Assembly (NCBI GenBank): GCA_021324595.1
Contig: JAJPIV010000100.1
Location: 1-45,875 of the forward strand
Length of the DNA stretch: 45,875 nt
Source: Actinomycetota bacterium
GTDB taxonomy: Bacteria > Actinomycetota > Actinomycetes > Streptosporangiales > Streptosporangiaceae
Direction: 5' to 3'
Under the pieces are notes generated by a model. It was given only the letters and a program-made list of their open reading frames with translations. It was not told the origin of the DNA and searched no databases. Position 1 is the stretch's first letter; each line of letters opens with the position of its first letter. Below, one piece after another: positions 18,090-26,426 of the stretch. The position numbers and the translations under genes were made by a program.

Positions 18090-19016
18090 TCAGCGGCCGC
18101 GGCGGAGCTCGGGCCTGAGCTGGCGGATGTAGACGATCGAGAGGATCGCGCCGATGATCATCAGCGCGAGGGCGATGGTGGTGCCGTAGCCGAGCGCGTT
18201 GAACTGGAATGCCTCGATGTACATGTACACGGGCAGGATCGCCGTCTCGTTGCCCGGGCCGCCCTGGGTCATCGCGAAGACGAGCGTGAAGTCGGAGATC
18301 GTGCCGAGGGTGATCAGGAGCATGTTGATCATCAGGGTGGGCCGGATGATCGGCAGGGTCACCCGGAACAGCCGGGTCCAGTACGACGCGCCTTCGAGCT
18401 GGGCGGCCTCGTCGGCCTCCTGCGGGACGTTCCGGAGGCCAGCGCTCAGCACCAGCATCGAGAACGCGGTCCCGCGCCAGGCGTTGGCGAGGCACACGAT
18501 CAGGAGCGGCGCGGTCGACAGGAAGTCGCTCGAGGTGCGCCCGATCAGCTCGCCGAGCATGCCGCCGGCTTGGCTGAACGAGTACCAGATGAAGGCGACG
18601 CAGATCTCGGGGAGCACCCAGGCCAGCACCACGATCGAGCCGACGCTGGCCCGGACCATCACGTGCGCGCGCTGGCCGAGCAGCGCGAGGGCCAGGCCGA
18701 GCACGGTCTGGGCGACGATCCCGGAGCCGACGACGAAGATGAGGGTCAGCTTGACGCTGGACCAGAAGACCGGGTCGTGCGCCATCCGGCTGACGTTGGC
18801 CAGGCCGGTGAAGCTGTAGTCCTGCGCGAGCGGCCCGAGCAGCTCGATGTTGGTGAAGCCGAGGTAGACGGCGTAGCCCACCGGCACCAGGAAGAGGCCG
18901 ATCAGCAGGGCGGCGGCGGGCAGCAGCCAGCCGATGGTGGAGATCTTGACCTTGTCGGCGTCGGCCCGGCGCCACCGGGCGCGCCCGCCGGCGCCGATCT
19001 CCTGCGCCGCTGTCAT
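18090..19016 (-). CDS. Carbohydrate ABC transporter permease (MalF-like)
   Basis: A 308-residue permease with a first helix at about residues 28-48 (IGWLLPAAALLIGLFLVPVGYAV cut here into the family pattern) and further helices through the C-terminal YGTTIALALMIIGAILSIVYI. The EAA motif is QEADEAAQLEGASYWTRLFRVTLP. The conserved sequence VFAMTQGGPGNET, typical of MalF/UgpA-type proteins, is present. It lies 58 bases after the GH4-family gene and 23 before the second permease. Together with that permease, the ATPase and the lipoprotein it forms a complete CUT1 importer. Confidence 0.93.
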   Translation of the reverse strand: MTAAQEIGAGGRARWRRADADKVKISTIGWLLPAAALLIGLFLVPVGYAVYLGFTNIELLGPLAQDYSFTGLANVSRMAHDPVFWSSVKLTLIFVVGSGIVAQTVLGLALALLGQRAHVMVRASVGSIVVLAWVLPEICVAFIWYSFSQAGGMLGELIGRTSSDFLSTAPLLIVCLANAWRGTAFSMLVLSAGLRNVPQEADEAAQLEGASYWTRLFRVTLPIIRPTLMINMLLITLGTISDFTLVFAMTQGGPGNETAILPVYMYIEAFQFNALGYGTTIALALMIIGAILSIVYIRQLRPELRRGR

Positions 19017-19074
19017 GGCTGGTGGCCGGTCCCCGGCCCGGGCGGCGGCGTCGGGCTGTCGGCTGGCTGGGATG

Positions 19075-20427
19075 TCACGGGCGGCTCCCGTCTGGCGGAA
19101 CGTCTCTGAACTGCGGCAGGTGAGGCGCGTTGGCCTGGAGCATCTCGGTCATGAGGGCGGTGATCTGGGGTGGCTCGAGGGTGGCGTCCAGCAGCGGGTC
19201 CGCCGTCATGGCCTGGCGGAGCAAGCCGGTGCTGCCGGCCAGGGCGGCTCTCGCGGTGAGCTCCTCCACCATGGCGTGCCGGGTGAGCACGGCGGCGAGG
19301 CCGGGCGGCAGCTCGCCGATGCCGACCGGGTGGATTCCCTCCGCGTTCACGACGGCGGGGACCTCCACGGCAGCGGTTGCGGGCAGGTTCGGGATGAGGC
19401 CGTTGTTGATCGTGTTGACGATGAACAGCTCGCTCGTGTCCTCGATCACGGCGGCCATGACGTCGGCCACGACGATGCCCTCGTCCTCCGGCCCGGGCGG
19501 CAGGTCGGCGAGCCGGTGCTCGCCGGGGTCGGCCGCCCACCGGGCTGCGAGGCGCTCCCAGCCGGCGACCCGCTGGCGCTGCGCGGTCATGTCATAGATG
19601 TGCCGGCCGTATCGCATGGGCAGGCCCTGGGCGCGGCCGCGATACGGCGCCTCCAGCCGCTGCAGCTGGGGGAAGAACTCCAGCCAGTGCCCCCAGCAGT
19701 AGGGGATCGCGCCGAAGGTGTCGATGCCCCAGCGGACGATCTCCTCCTCGGCCCGTTCCCGGACCAGCGGCATGGCATCCCGTCCGTCTTGCAGCCGCAG
19801 CGAGAAGATGCCGGTGCAGTGGTTGATGCCACCGACCCGCAGCGGCCGCACGATCTCGTCCTCGGCCACGCCGGCCAGCCCGGCGATCCAGGACCGGTTG
19901 AACGGCAACGGCGAGCACGAGCACAGCGACACCGACCGGACCGGAGCGGCGCGCGCCATGGCGATCGCGTTCGCGCTGGCCGGGTTGGTGTAGTTGAACA
20001 GGATCGCCGACGGCGCGAGCTCGGCCAGGTCGCGGGCGACATCGGCGACCACCGGGGTGGTGCGCAGCGCGCGGAAGATCCCGCCGGGCCCGACCGAGTC
20101 GGCGATGTGCATGAAGACGCCGTGCCTGGCGGGGATCTCGATGTCGGCCTCCCACGCCGCCATGCCGCCGACCGAGATCGCGACGATCGCGAAATCCACG
20201 TCGCGCAGCGCCCGTGCTCGGTCCGTCGTCGCCGTGACGGTGAGGTCGTGCCGCTCGGCCCGGGCGACCCGCGTGCCGAGCTCGCGCATCACGTTCACGC
20301 GGCGCTCGTCGACGTCCATCAGCCGCAGCTCGGCGCCGGCGAAGCAGGGGATCTCGATCAGCCGCCGGATCAGGCCCGGCACGAACATGCTGCTGCCGCC
20401 GCCCACGACCGCGATGCGCGCGCTCAT
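19075..20427 (-). CDS. Glycoside hydrolase family 4-like NAD-dependent enzyme
   Basis: A 450-residue GH4-type protein. GH4 enzymes use NAD+ and a divalent metal to oxidise C3 of a glycoside, eliminate the aglycone and re-reduce. The N-terminal NAD motif is VVGGGSSMFVPGL (7-19), FNYTNPAS lies near 144-151, and the metal ligands are probably Cys171 (in SLCSCSPLPFN) and His203 (in GGINHC). The usual alpha-galactosidase/glucuronidase CH pair is CS here, so the subfamily is unusual. ATG 20427 overlaps the upstream stop (ATGA) and has GGAG seven bases before it. Its substrate is presumably the sugar brought in by the adjacent transporter. Confidence 0.88.
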   Translation of the reverse strand: MSARIAVVGGGSSMFVPGLIRRLIEIPCFAGAELRLMDVDERRVNVMRELGTRVARAERHDLTVTATTDRARALRDVDFAIVAISVGGMAAWEADIEIPARHGVFMHIADSVGPGGIFRALRTTPVVADVARDLAELAPSAILFNYTNPASANAIAMARAAPVRSVSLCSCSPLPFNRSWIAGLAGVAEDEIVRPLRVGGINHCTGIFSLRLQDGRDAMPLVRERAEEEIVRWGIDTFGAIPYCWGHWLEFFPQLQRLEAPYRGRAQGLPMRYGRHIYDMTAQRQRVAGWERLAARWAADPGEHRLADLPPGPEDEGIVVADVMAAVIEDTSELFIVNTINNGLIPNLPATAAVEVPAVVNAEGIHPVGIGELPPGLAAVLTRHAMVEELTARAALAGSTGLLRQAMTADPLLDATLEPPQITALMTEMLQANAPHLPQFRDVPPDGSRP

Positions 20428-21566
20428 GGCCGGTCTCCGGTCGTCGCCCGGGGGGCGGGGTCGCCGGCCGGCGTGCGCGCCGCAGATCCGGGCGACTGCC
20501 TGCCTGGGCGCCCGTGCCGCCAGGCGCCCGCCAGCTCGGGGTTGCGGACGGGGAGCCGGGACCAGTCCGAGTCGTCCGCGTAGACGCCGCGGATCGCGTC
20601 GAGGATGATCTCGGACTGGCGGTGGGCCACCTCCTGCGACGCGCCCGCCAGGTGCGGGGTCAGGGTGAGCCCGGGATGCGTCCGCAGCCAGCTCGCGGTG
20701 GGCAGCGGCTCCTGCGGGAAGACATCCAGCGCCGCGGCCCGCAGGTGGCCGGCGGCGAGCGCGTCCGTGAGCGCCCGGTAGTCGAGCACCGTCGCCCGGG
20801 CGGTGTTGATCAGGTAGCTCCCCTGCTTCATCCGCGCCAGCTCGGCGCGCCCGATGATCTGGGCGCTGCTCCGGGCGTGGATGGTCACGACGTCGGCGGT
20901 GGCGAGCAGCTCGGCGAGGCTGGCCGGGACGCATCCGGAGCCGGAGATCTCGCCGGCCGGGACGGCCGGGTCGGTGACCAGGATCTCGCGCACGAGGCCG
21001 GCGAACCGCCTGGCCACCGCCCGCCCGGTGGCCCCGAAGCCGATGACGCCCAGGCTGAGCGAGGCCAGCTCGCGGCCCTTGTACCGGACGTAGGGAATGG
21101 GGGCGTCCGGGTTTTCGGGCCGCCAGATCTTGTCGCCGGCCGCGACGAGCAGGCCCCGCGCCGGGGCGTCCGCGGTGAGCTCGCCGGAGACGATGCCGTG
21201 GTGGCCGACCGCGATGTTGCGGACGACGGCCAGGCACAGCCCCAGGGTGAAGTCGGCGACGGCCTCGGCGTTGCGGCCCGGAGTGTGCACGACGGCCACG
21301 CCGCGGGCGGTTGCCGCCGCCACGTCGACGTTGACCGGATCGCTGCGCAGGCAGGCGATGAGCTCGAGCCCGTCCAGCTCGCTGAGCAGCGCGGCGCCGA
21401 CCGGCTCAGCCTCGATCACCAGCGCGCGGACCGCGCCGCGCGCGGCCTGGCTCATGCCGCGAACCGCGTCGGCGACAAGCGGGACATGGCGCAGTCGCCA
21501 CGAGCGTTCCCGGGCCAGCGCTTCCTGCGCCTGCGGCGTCAGCGCGGCGCTCACGAGTGCCAGCAT
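20424..21566 (-). CDS. D-2-hydroxyacid dehydrogenase (PGDH-like), second paralog
   Basis: A 380-residue member of the D-2-hydroxyacid dehydrogenase family. It has the NAD motif SLGVIGFGATGRAVARR, catalytic Arg in NTARATVLD, Glu in DVFPQEPLP and His in LTPHLAGAS. The C-terminal ~40 residues after the last helix are Pro/Arg-rich and extra to the fold. It is related to but clearly different from the dehydrogenase at 9115-10029. ATG 21566 lies inside the end of the kinase gene (16-base overlap) and its stop overlaps the GH4 start, so translation is coupled both ways. It probably handles a keto acid or hydroxy acid of the pathway. Confidence 0.9.
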   Translation of the reverse strand: MLALVSAALTPQAQEALARERSWRLRHVPLVADAVRGMSQAARGAVRALVIEAEPVGAALLSELDGLELIACLRSDPVNVDVAAATARGVAVVHTPGRNAEAVADFTLGLCLAVVRNIAVGHHGIVSGELTADAPARGLLVAAGDKIWRPENPDAPIPYVRYKGRELASLSLGVIGFGATGRAVARRFAGLVREILVTDPAVPAGEISGSGCVPASLAELLATADVVTIHARSSAQIIGRAELARMKQGSYLINTARATVLDYRALTDALAAGHLRAAALDVFPQEPLPTASWLRTHPGLTLTPHLAGASQEVAHRQSEIILDAIRGVYADDSDWSRLPVRNPELAGAWRHGRPGRQSPGSAARTPAGDPAPRATTGDRP

Positions 21567-23062
21567 GGGCCCCCCGATCCCGGCCGCGCGACCTCGCGCT
21601 GCACCTCCCGGTAGACCGCCTGGTACCTGGCGCACTCCTGCTCCAGCTCCGCTGACCGGTCAGGCCGCGGGGAGAAGATCAGTTCGCCGTCCGCGGGGGC
21701 GGCGGGCTGCTGGGCGATGAGCGCAGCGCCGGCCCGGCCGGCGATCTGGTCGAGCGGGAACACCCGGACGGCCGTGCCGGTGACATCGGCGAGCAGCTGG
21801 GCCCAGGCGGCGTCCCGGCTCATGCCCCCGGTCGCGGTGATGCCGGCGGCCGCGTGGCCGGGGGCGCTGGCGAGCGTGCCAAGTATCGAGCGGATCGCGA
21901 AGCAGGTGCAGCGCAGCGCTGCCCGCCGGACGTCCGCTCCGGTATGCCCGGGCTGCAGGCCGATCACCGTGGGCGGCGGAAGCGCCTGCCAGCCGTCCGG
22001 GCCGAAGTGCGGATTGCCCGCCAGGACCATGACGTTGTCGCCATCCCGCAGGGCCATGCCCCGGCGGGTGAGCTGCTCGCGCAGTTCGGCGCCGCTGAGG
22101 CCGGCGAGGCCGTCGAGCATCGCGAGGACACCGCCGGCGAATCCCGCGTTTGCCTCAAGCGCCCACTGGCCCGCGACGACGTGCTCGCTGACCAGGAGCG
22201 GATAGGCGCTGGCCGTGGGGCGGGGCAGCCGGTCGCGTGGCACCGTCACGATGGCCGGCGCGGTGGTCCCCGCGACGACGACCTTAGAGGCCCGGCCGGC
22301 GCCCTGAGCGGACGCGGCGGACAGGTGCGTGTCGCCGCCGCCGACGTGGACCGGGAGTCCGGCAGGCAGCCCGGTGGCGGCGGCCACGCCCGGCCGCAGG
22401 CCGCCGGCGACCGAGCCGGCCGGCACGAGCTCGGGGAAGAGGCTGGCCTTGATGCCGACGGCGCTGAGCACCTCGCCGGCCCAGGACCTGCCCGTGACAT
22501 CCAGGCTCTGGCTCATGGCCGCCGACGAGGGTTCGCTGACGATCGTGCCGCTGAGCTTGTAGATGAACCAGTCGTGCAGCTGCAGCAGATGACGGGCGCG
22601 TGCCCAGGCGCCTGGGAAGCGCTCCCGGTTCCACAGCATCTTCGCCAGGCCGAACTCTGGAGCGAGCCAGTGACCGGTCTGGCGGTAGATCTCGGCCTGG
22701 CCGACTGCCGCGGCGAGCTCGGCGACCTGGCCTTCGGCGCGCCGGTCCTTGTTGAGCAGGCCCGGCATGACCACGTCGCCGTCCCTGCCGAGCAGCACGA
22801 ACGGGATCCGGATCGCGCTCACGGTGACCCCGGCGTAGCTGCCGCCAGGCACGTCGAGCTGGTCGCGCAGGACGCGAAGTGCCGCCACTGCCGACAGCCA
22901 CCAGCTGTCCGGCTCGAACATCCCCGGGTCGGACGGCAGATGCGGCGCGGCGTAGGGCGCTGCGGCCATGGCGGCCGTGCGTCCGCGCTGGACGTCGTAG
23001 GCGTAGGCCTTGGCGGCGCTGCCGCCGATGTCCAGCGTGATGGCGAGGGCGGGGGAGGTCAT
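21551..23062 (-). CDS. FGGY-family carbohydrate kinase
   Basis: A 503-residue sugar kinase with the two-domain FGGY fold. Seen: the N-terminal phosphate loop ITLDIGGSAAKAYAYD, the central LLNKDRRAEGQV, where Asp of NKDRR is the likely catalytic base, the adenosine-side motif HVGGGDTHLSAASAQGAG, and the C-terminal ATGGMSRDAAWAQLLADVTG. FGGY kinases phosphorylate ketoses such as xylulose, ribulose, rhamnulose or fuculose, or polyols. The next gene upstream encodes a class II aldolase with coupled translation (ATGA overlap at 23059-23062), which suggests phosphorylation at the position needed for aldol cleavage. The exact sugar is unknown. Confidence 0.92.
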   Translation of the reverse strand: MTSPALAITLDIGGSAAKAYAYDVQRGRTAAMAAAPYAAPHLPSDPGMFEPDSWWLSAVAALRVLRDQLDVPGGSYAGVTVSAIRIPFVLLGRDGDVVMPGLLNKDRRAEGQVAELAAAVGQAEIYRQTGHWLAPEFGLAKMLWNRERFPGAWARARHLLQLHDWFIYKLSGTIVSEPSSAAMSQSLDVTGRSWAGEVLSAVGIKASLFPELVPAGSVAGGLRPGVAAATGLPAGLPVHVGGGDTHLSAASAQGAGRASKVVVAGTTAPAIVTVPRDRLPRPTASAYPLLVSEHVVAGQWALEANAGFAGGVLAMLDGLAGLSGAELREQLTRRGMALRDGDNVMVLAGNPHFGPDGWQALPPPTVIGLQPGHTGADVRRAALRCTCFAIRSILGTLASAPGHAAAGITATGGMSRDAAWAQLLADVTGTAVRVFPLDQIAGRAGAALIAQQPAAPADGELIFSPRPDRSAELEQECARYQAVYREVQREVARPGSGGPCWHS

Positions 23063-23787
23063 GGCGTCGTCCGCCCTCGGGGCCGGGCTGGGGCGCCGAT
23101 GGCTGCCGCAGCCGGTTCCTTGTCCTGGTACTTGGCCATGACCTCGGCCATCTGCTCTGGCGAGAGGATGTTCGGCGCACCCGCGACGATGGCGCGGTAG
23201 TAGAAGCCCGCCAGGGTCTCCACGGCCTCGGCGACGAAGGCGGCGTCGGCCAGCGTGGGGCCCGCGGTCACGAGCCCGTGATTGGCGAGCAGGACGGCTC
23301 TGGCTGGCGCGCCGAACGCGGCCCGCACGTTCCGGGCCAGCTGCTCGGTCCCGTAGGTGGCGTACTCGGCGACGGGAACCGTGGTCACCCCGGTGACGGC
23401 GATCATGTAATGCACGGCCGGGATGGGCGTGCCGAGGATCGCCAGCGTGGTGGCCATCGGCGAATGGGTGTGCACGATCGCTGACACGTCGGGCCTGCTG
23501 CGGTACGCCAGGCAGTGCAGTGGCGTCTCTGACGAGGGCTTCCGCGTTCCGCGCACGGGGTGGCCGGATCGGTCCACCACCACGATGTCAGCCGGCCCGA
23601 TCTCGTCGTACGGCATCGAGGATGGGGTGATGCAGATGACGTCGTCACTGATCCGGATGCTCATGTTGCCGGAGGTCTGGCTGAGCAGGCCGCGGGCGAG
23701 CAGGTGGCGTCCCATCGCGGCCAGCTGGCGGCTCGCTTCCGCGATCTGGCCGGGCTGCCGGCTGGGCGCCGGCTGGCTAGCTGGCAC
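23059..23787 (-). CDS. Class II aldolase/epimerase (FucA/AraD family)
   Basis: A 242-residue zinc-dependent class II aldolase-family protein. The phosphate-binding segment QTSGNMSIRI (about 37-46) and SSETPLH carry the family pattern. Likely zinc ligands are His106 and His108 (VHTHSP) and His170 (ANHG), with Glu87 as the catalytic acid/base. Relatives cleave L-fuculose-1-P or L-rhamnulose-1-P to dihydroxyacetone phosphate and lactaldehyde, or epimerise ribulose-5-P. It overlaps both neighbours (11 bases with the oxidoreductase, 4 with the kinase). With the FGGY kinase it forms a phosphorylate-and-split pair; the aldehyde product could feed the divergent flavin oxidase route. Confidence 0.92.
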   Translation of the reverse strand: MPASQPAPSRQPGQIAEASRQLAAMGRHLLARGLLSQTSGNMSIRISDDVICITPSSMPYDEIGPADIVVVDRSGHPVRGTRKPSSETPLHCLAYRSRPDVSAIVHTHSPMATTLAILGTPIPAVHYMIAVTGVTTVPVAEYATYGTEQLARNVRAAFGAPARAVLLANHGLVTAGPTLADAAFVAEAVETLAGFYYRAIVAGAPNILSPEQMAEVMAKYQDKEPAAAAIGAPARPRGRTTP

Positions 23788-24877
23788 GGGCCGTCACCGC
23801 CCGGGCGAGCAGCATCCCAGCCGTCCCGTCGTGGTAGATCGGCTGGCCGTCGGTGATCGGCAGCGCGACCGGCCGCTGGTCGGCGGTGGACTGGTATGCG
23901 GCGTGCGCGATCTCCAGGGTCCGCCGGCCGTGCCGGCCGAAGGACGCGAACGAGGCCGCGTCTCCCGAGACGGTCCTGACGAGGTCCTCGAACAGCTCGG
24001 GCGTGAACTGGGTCCGGCCCGGCGGGACCAGGTGGATCTCGGTGGGCTTGCCCGAGGCGGCGACCCGGACGGCGCGGACGGGAGCGCCGAAGTACCCGGC
24101 GCCCTCGTCGTAGATGTAGGAGATGTAGCCGTCGGTCCCGTCGATCTCGAACCGGGCGCTGCCCTCGCCCCATGCGATGTTGACCAGTCCCGTTCCGCCG
24201 CCCCGCATCGCGAGCGTGCAGTAGGCGTGGTCATCGGCGCCGCTGCTGCCGAACCGCATCCGCGCGATGACCGATTCGGCGGGGCCGGAGTGAAAGAGCT
24301 CGGTCAGGTAGTAGGCGTGCACGCCGATGTCCATGACGACGCCGCCGCCGGCGATCCGCGGGTCGTACCGCCAGCCGGGCCGGTACTGCTCCGCGCCCAG
24401 CCACGGCTGCGATCCGAGCCCGCAGATCTCCGTCGCGACGACCTCGCCGATCGTGCCATCGGCGATGAGCCGGCTGGTCAGGCGGTGCTCGTAGTAGTAG
24501 AGGTAGTTGTGGTAGACGGCCAGCGTCACGCCGGCCTGCTCGCACGCTGCGATCATCTGGTCCGCCTCGGCCAGGGTGAGGGCAAGGGGCTTCTCGCAGA
24601 TCACGTGCTTGCCCGCGGCGGCGGCATCCATGACGATCCCGGTCCTGGTGCTGGGCGGCGTCGCCACGCTGATGATGTCGACGTCGGCGCGGTCGAGCAG
24701 GGCGCGGTGGTCGGTGTAGCAGGCTGACGGGTCAAGCCCGGCGATCGCGCCGGCGAGCTGGGCGCGCCCGGGCGACGGATCGGCCGCCGCGACGATGTCG
24801 ACGCCGGCGGCCTTGAGCATGGCCGGGATGTGATCCCGTTCGGCGATCCACCCGCAGCCGACTATCCCGAACCGCAT
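23777..24877 (-). CDS. Gfo/Idh/MocA-family oxidoreductase
   Basis: A 366-residue NAD(P)-dependent sugar dehydrogenase-type protein. The Rossmann motif is IVGCGWIAERDHIPA at residues 4-18. The signature EKPLALTLAEA lies near 95-105 and GGGVVMDIGVHAYYLTELF, with the catalytic Asp and His, near 175-195. Members oxidise sugar hydroxyls (often C1 or C3) or reduce keto-sugars; ThuB of trehalose utilisation belongs here, which fits the two ThuA-like proteins nearby. ATG 24877 has AGGAGT eight bases upstream. It is the first gene of the long minus-strand operon, directly behind paired palindromes. Substrate unknown. Confidence 0.92.
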   Translation of the reverse strand: MRFGIVGCGWIAERDHIPAMLKAAGVDIVAAADPSPGRAQLAGAIAGLDPSACYTDHRALLDRADVDIISVATPPSTRTGIVMDAAAAGKHVICEKPLALTLAEADQMIAACEQAGVTLAVYHNYLYYYEHRLTSRLIADGTIGEVVATEICGLGSQPWLGAEQYRPGWRYDPRIAGGGVVMDIGVHAYYLTELFHSGPAESVIARMRFGSSGADDHAYCTLAMRGGGTGLVNIAWGEGSARFEIDGTDGYISYIYDEGAGYFGAPVRAVRVAASGKPTEIHLVPPGRTQFTPELFEDLVRTVSGDAASFASFGRHGRRTLEIAHAAYQSTADQRPVALPITDGQPIYHDGTAGMLLARAVTARAS

Positions 24878-24889
24878 GCCGGACTCCTG

Positions 24890-24926
24890 TGAACAAATGT
24901 TCAGTAAGTTTGCTATTGTTCAATAG
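24890..24926. promoter_or_regulatory. Paired palindromes, probable SorC-type operators
   Basis: TGAACA-AA-TGTTCA (24890-24903) and CTATTG-TT-CAATAG (24913-24926) are adjacent inverted repeats, both containing TGTTCA or TTCAA-type half sites, in an AT-rich island. They lie between the operon's first start codon and its promoter and face the divergent flavin oxidase gene. TGAACA-like half sites are common for SorC/DeoR-type regulators, and the operon's last gene encodes one. The assignment is inference. Confidence 0.65.
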
Positions 24927-24952
24927 CCTAACTTCATGGCTGAATGTGTCAA
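24925..24952 (-). promoter_or_regulatory. Promoter of the ten-gene catabolic operon
   Basis: On the minus strand TTGACA (24952-24947) is followed after 16 bases by TAGGCT (24930-24925), a good actinomycete sigma-70-type pair. Transcription would start inside the palindrome at 24913-24926, so a regulator bound there would block initiation. Confidence 0.6.
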
Positions 24953-25112
24953 GAGGGGTCATGCGGGGCGTTCCATCTCATCAGCGGACGAGCAGGCTGA
25001 GCGACCAGCGCCCTCGTCACGCGGCTCGCCGCCTCGCTCAGCCGCCAGGCTCGGCGGCAGGATGGGTGAGCCGCGGCGTGCCCCCAAGCCGCCATGCAGA
25101 TGGGGAGTGGTC

Positions 25113-26333
25113 ATGCTGAGGACGCTCCGGTCGGTCCTGCGGATCCGCGAGGTCGAGTTCAGGGCCTCCGGCCGCCGGCTCGCCCGCGCCGCCAGCATCG
25201 CCGACCTGGGCCGGATCGCCCGGGCGCGGCTGCCGCGCGGCGTCTTCGATTACATCGATGGCGGCGCCGAGGACGAGCTGACGATGCGCCGCAACATCGC
25301 GGCGTTCAGGCGGCTGGAGTTCGTGCCGCGCGTGCTGCGCGACGTGGCAGCCATCGATACCACGACGACCCTGCTCGGCCGCCCCCTGCCGCTGCCGCTG
25401 GTCCTCGGGCCGACCGGGTTCACCAGGATCGTGAGCCCGGGTGGCGAGCTCGATGTCGCCCGCGCTGCCGCCCGGGCCGGGCTGCCGTACACGCTGTCCA
25501 CGATGGCGACTCGCTCGATCGAGGAGGTCGCCGCCGTCAGCACCGGGGCGAAGTGGTTTCAGGTCTACGTCTGGCGGGACCGGGCATTGGTCCGGGACAT
25601 GCTCGCCCGTGCGGCATCGCAAGGCTATGAGGCGATCGTGGTGACCGTGGACACCGCAGTGCTCGGCCGCCGGGAGCGCGACGTCCGGCGCGGGTTCCTG
25701 CTGCCGCCCAAGATCGGGCCCGGCACCCTGATCGACGGCGTGCTGCATCCCGGCTGGACATGGGACTTCATCAGGGCGGAGCCGATCACCTTCGCCAACG
25801 TGGCCGGCACCGGCGCGGCCGACGGCAGCACGGCGGTGGCGCTGTCGGACTACATCAACAGCCAGTTCGATCCGGCGCTGTCGTGGCGGGAGGTCGGCTG
25901 GTTCCGGGAGAACTGGCCTGGCCCGGTGGTGCTGAAGGGGATCCAGACGGTGGCGGACGCGCGGCTGGCGGCCGACGCCGGGGTCGAGGCGATCGTGCTG
26001 TCCAACCACGGCGGCCGGCAGCTCGACGGCGCGCCGCCCCCCCTGGAGGTCCTTCCCGGGGTCGCGGACGCCGTGGGCGACCGGATCGAGATCCTCTGCG
26101 ACGGCGGGGTGCGGCGGGGCAGCGACATCGTGAAGGCGGTTGCCCTCGGTGCCCGGGCGGTCATGATCGGCCGCGCCTACCTCTATGGCCTGGGCGCCGC
26201 GGGCGAGAAGGGCGTGGACGCCGTGATAGCCCTGCTCGATGCGGGCATGCGCCGGACGATGGCGCTAGCCGGGGTCTGCTCTGTCCCGGAGATCGGGCCT
26301 GATCTGGTGCGCTGGCGGCCGACGCCGCGGTGA
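25113..26333 (+). CDS. FMN-dependent alpha-hydroxyacid oxidase/L-lactate dehydrogenase
   Basis: A 406-residue flavoenzyme of the L-lactate dehydrogenase (LldD)/glycolate oxidase family. It has the N-terminal FDYIDGGAEDELTMRRN, the central FQVYVW and the catalytic SNHGGRQLDGAPPPLEVLP (base His, substrate Arg). The phosphate-binding end DGGVRRGSDIVKAVALGARAV follows. It oxidises a 2-hydroxy acid to a 2-keto acid, passing electrons to oxygen or the respiratory chain. ATG 25113 is preceded by GGGGAG; the frame is open upstream to 24936 but that part looks non-coding. Divergent from the sugar operon across the palindromes, it may consume lactate or glycolate derived from aldolase products (inference). 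Confidence 0.92.
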   Translation: MLRTLRSVLRIREVEFRASGRRLARAASIADLGRIARARLPRGVFDYIDGGAEDELTMRRNIAAFRRLEFVPRVLRDVAAIDTTTTLLGRPLPLPLVLGPTGFTRIVSPGGELDVARAAARAGLPYTLSTMATRSIEEVAAVSTGAKWFQVYVWRDRALVRDMLARAASQGYEAIVVTVDTAVLGRRERDVRRGFLLPPKIGPGTLIDGVLHPGWTWDFIRAEPITFANVAGTGAADGSTAVALSDYINSQFDPALSWREVGWFRENWPGPVVLKGIQTVADARLAADAGVEAIVLSNHGGRQLDGAPPPLEVLPGVADAVGDRIEILCDGGVRRGSDIVKAVALGARAVMIGRAYLYGLGAAGEKGVDAVIALLDAGMRRTMALAGVCSVPEIGPDLVRWRPTPR

Positions 26334-26426
26334 CGGACGGCACGCCCGCCCCACGCGCCGCGCCGGCGGGAGCGCGGCGGGGGAGCGGCCCGGCAGGGTG
26401 CCCGGTGCGCGGCGCGCCGCCTGTGG

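Noticed and set aside
24936-25112. N-terminal extension of the flavin oxidase
   Set aside because: The extra 59 residues lack family similarity and a good ribosome binding site lies before ATG 25113.
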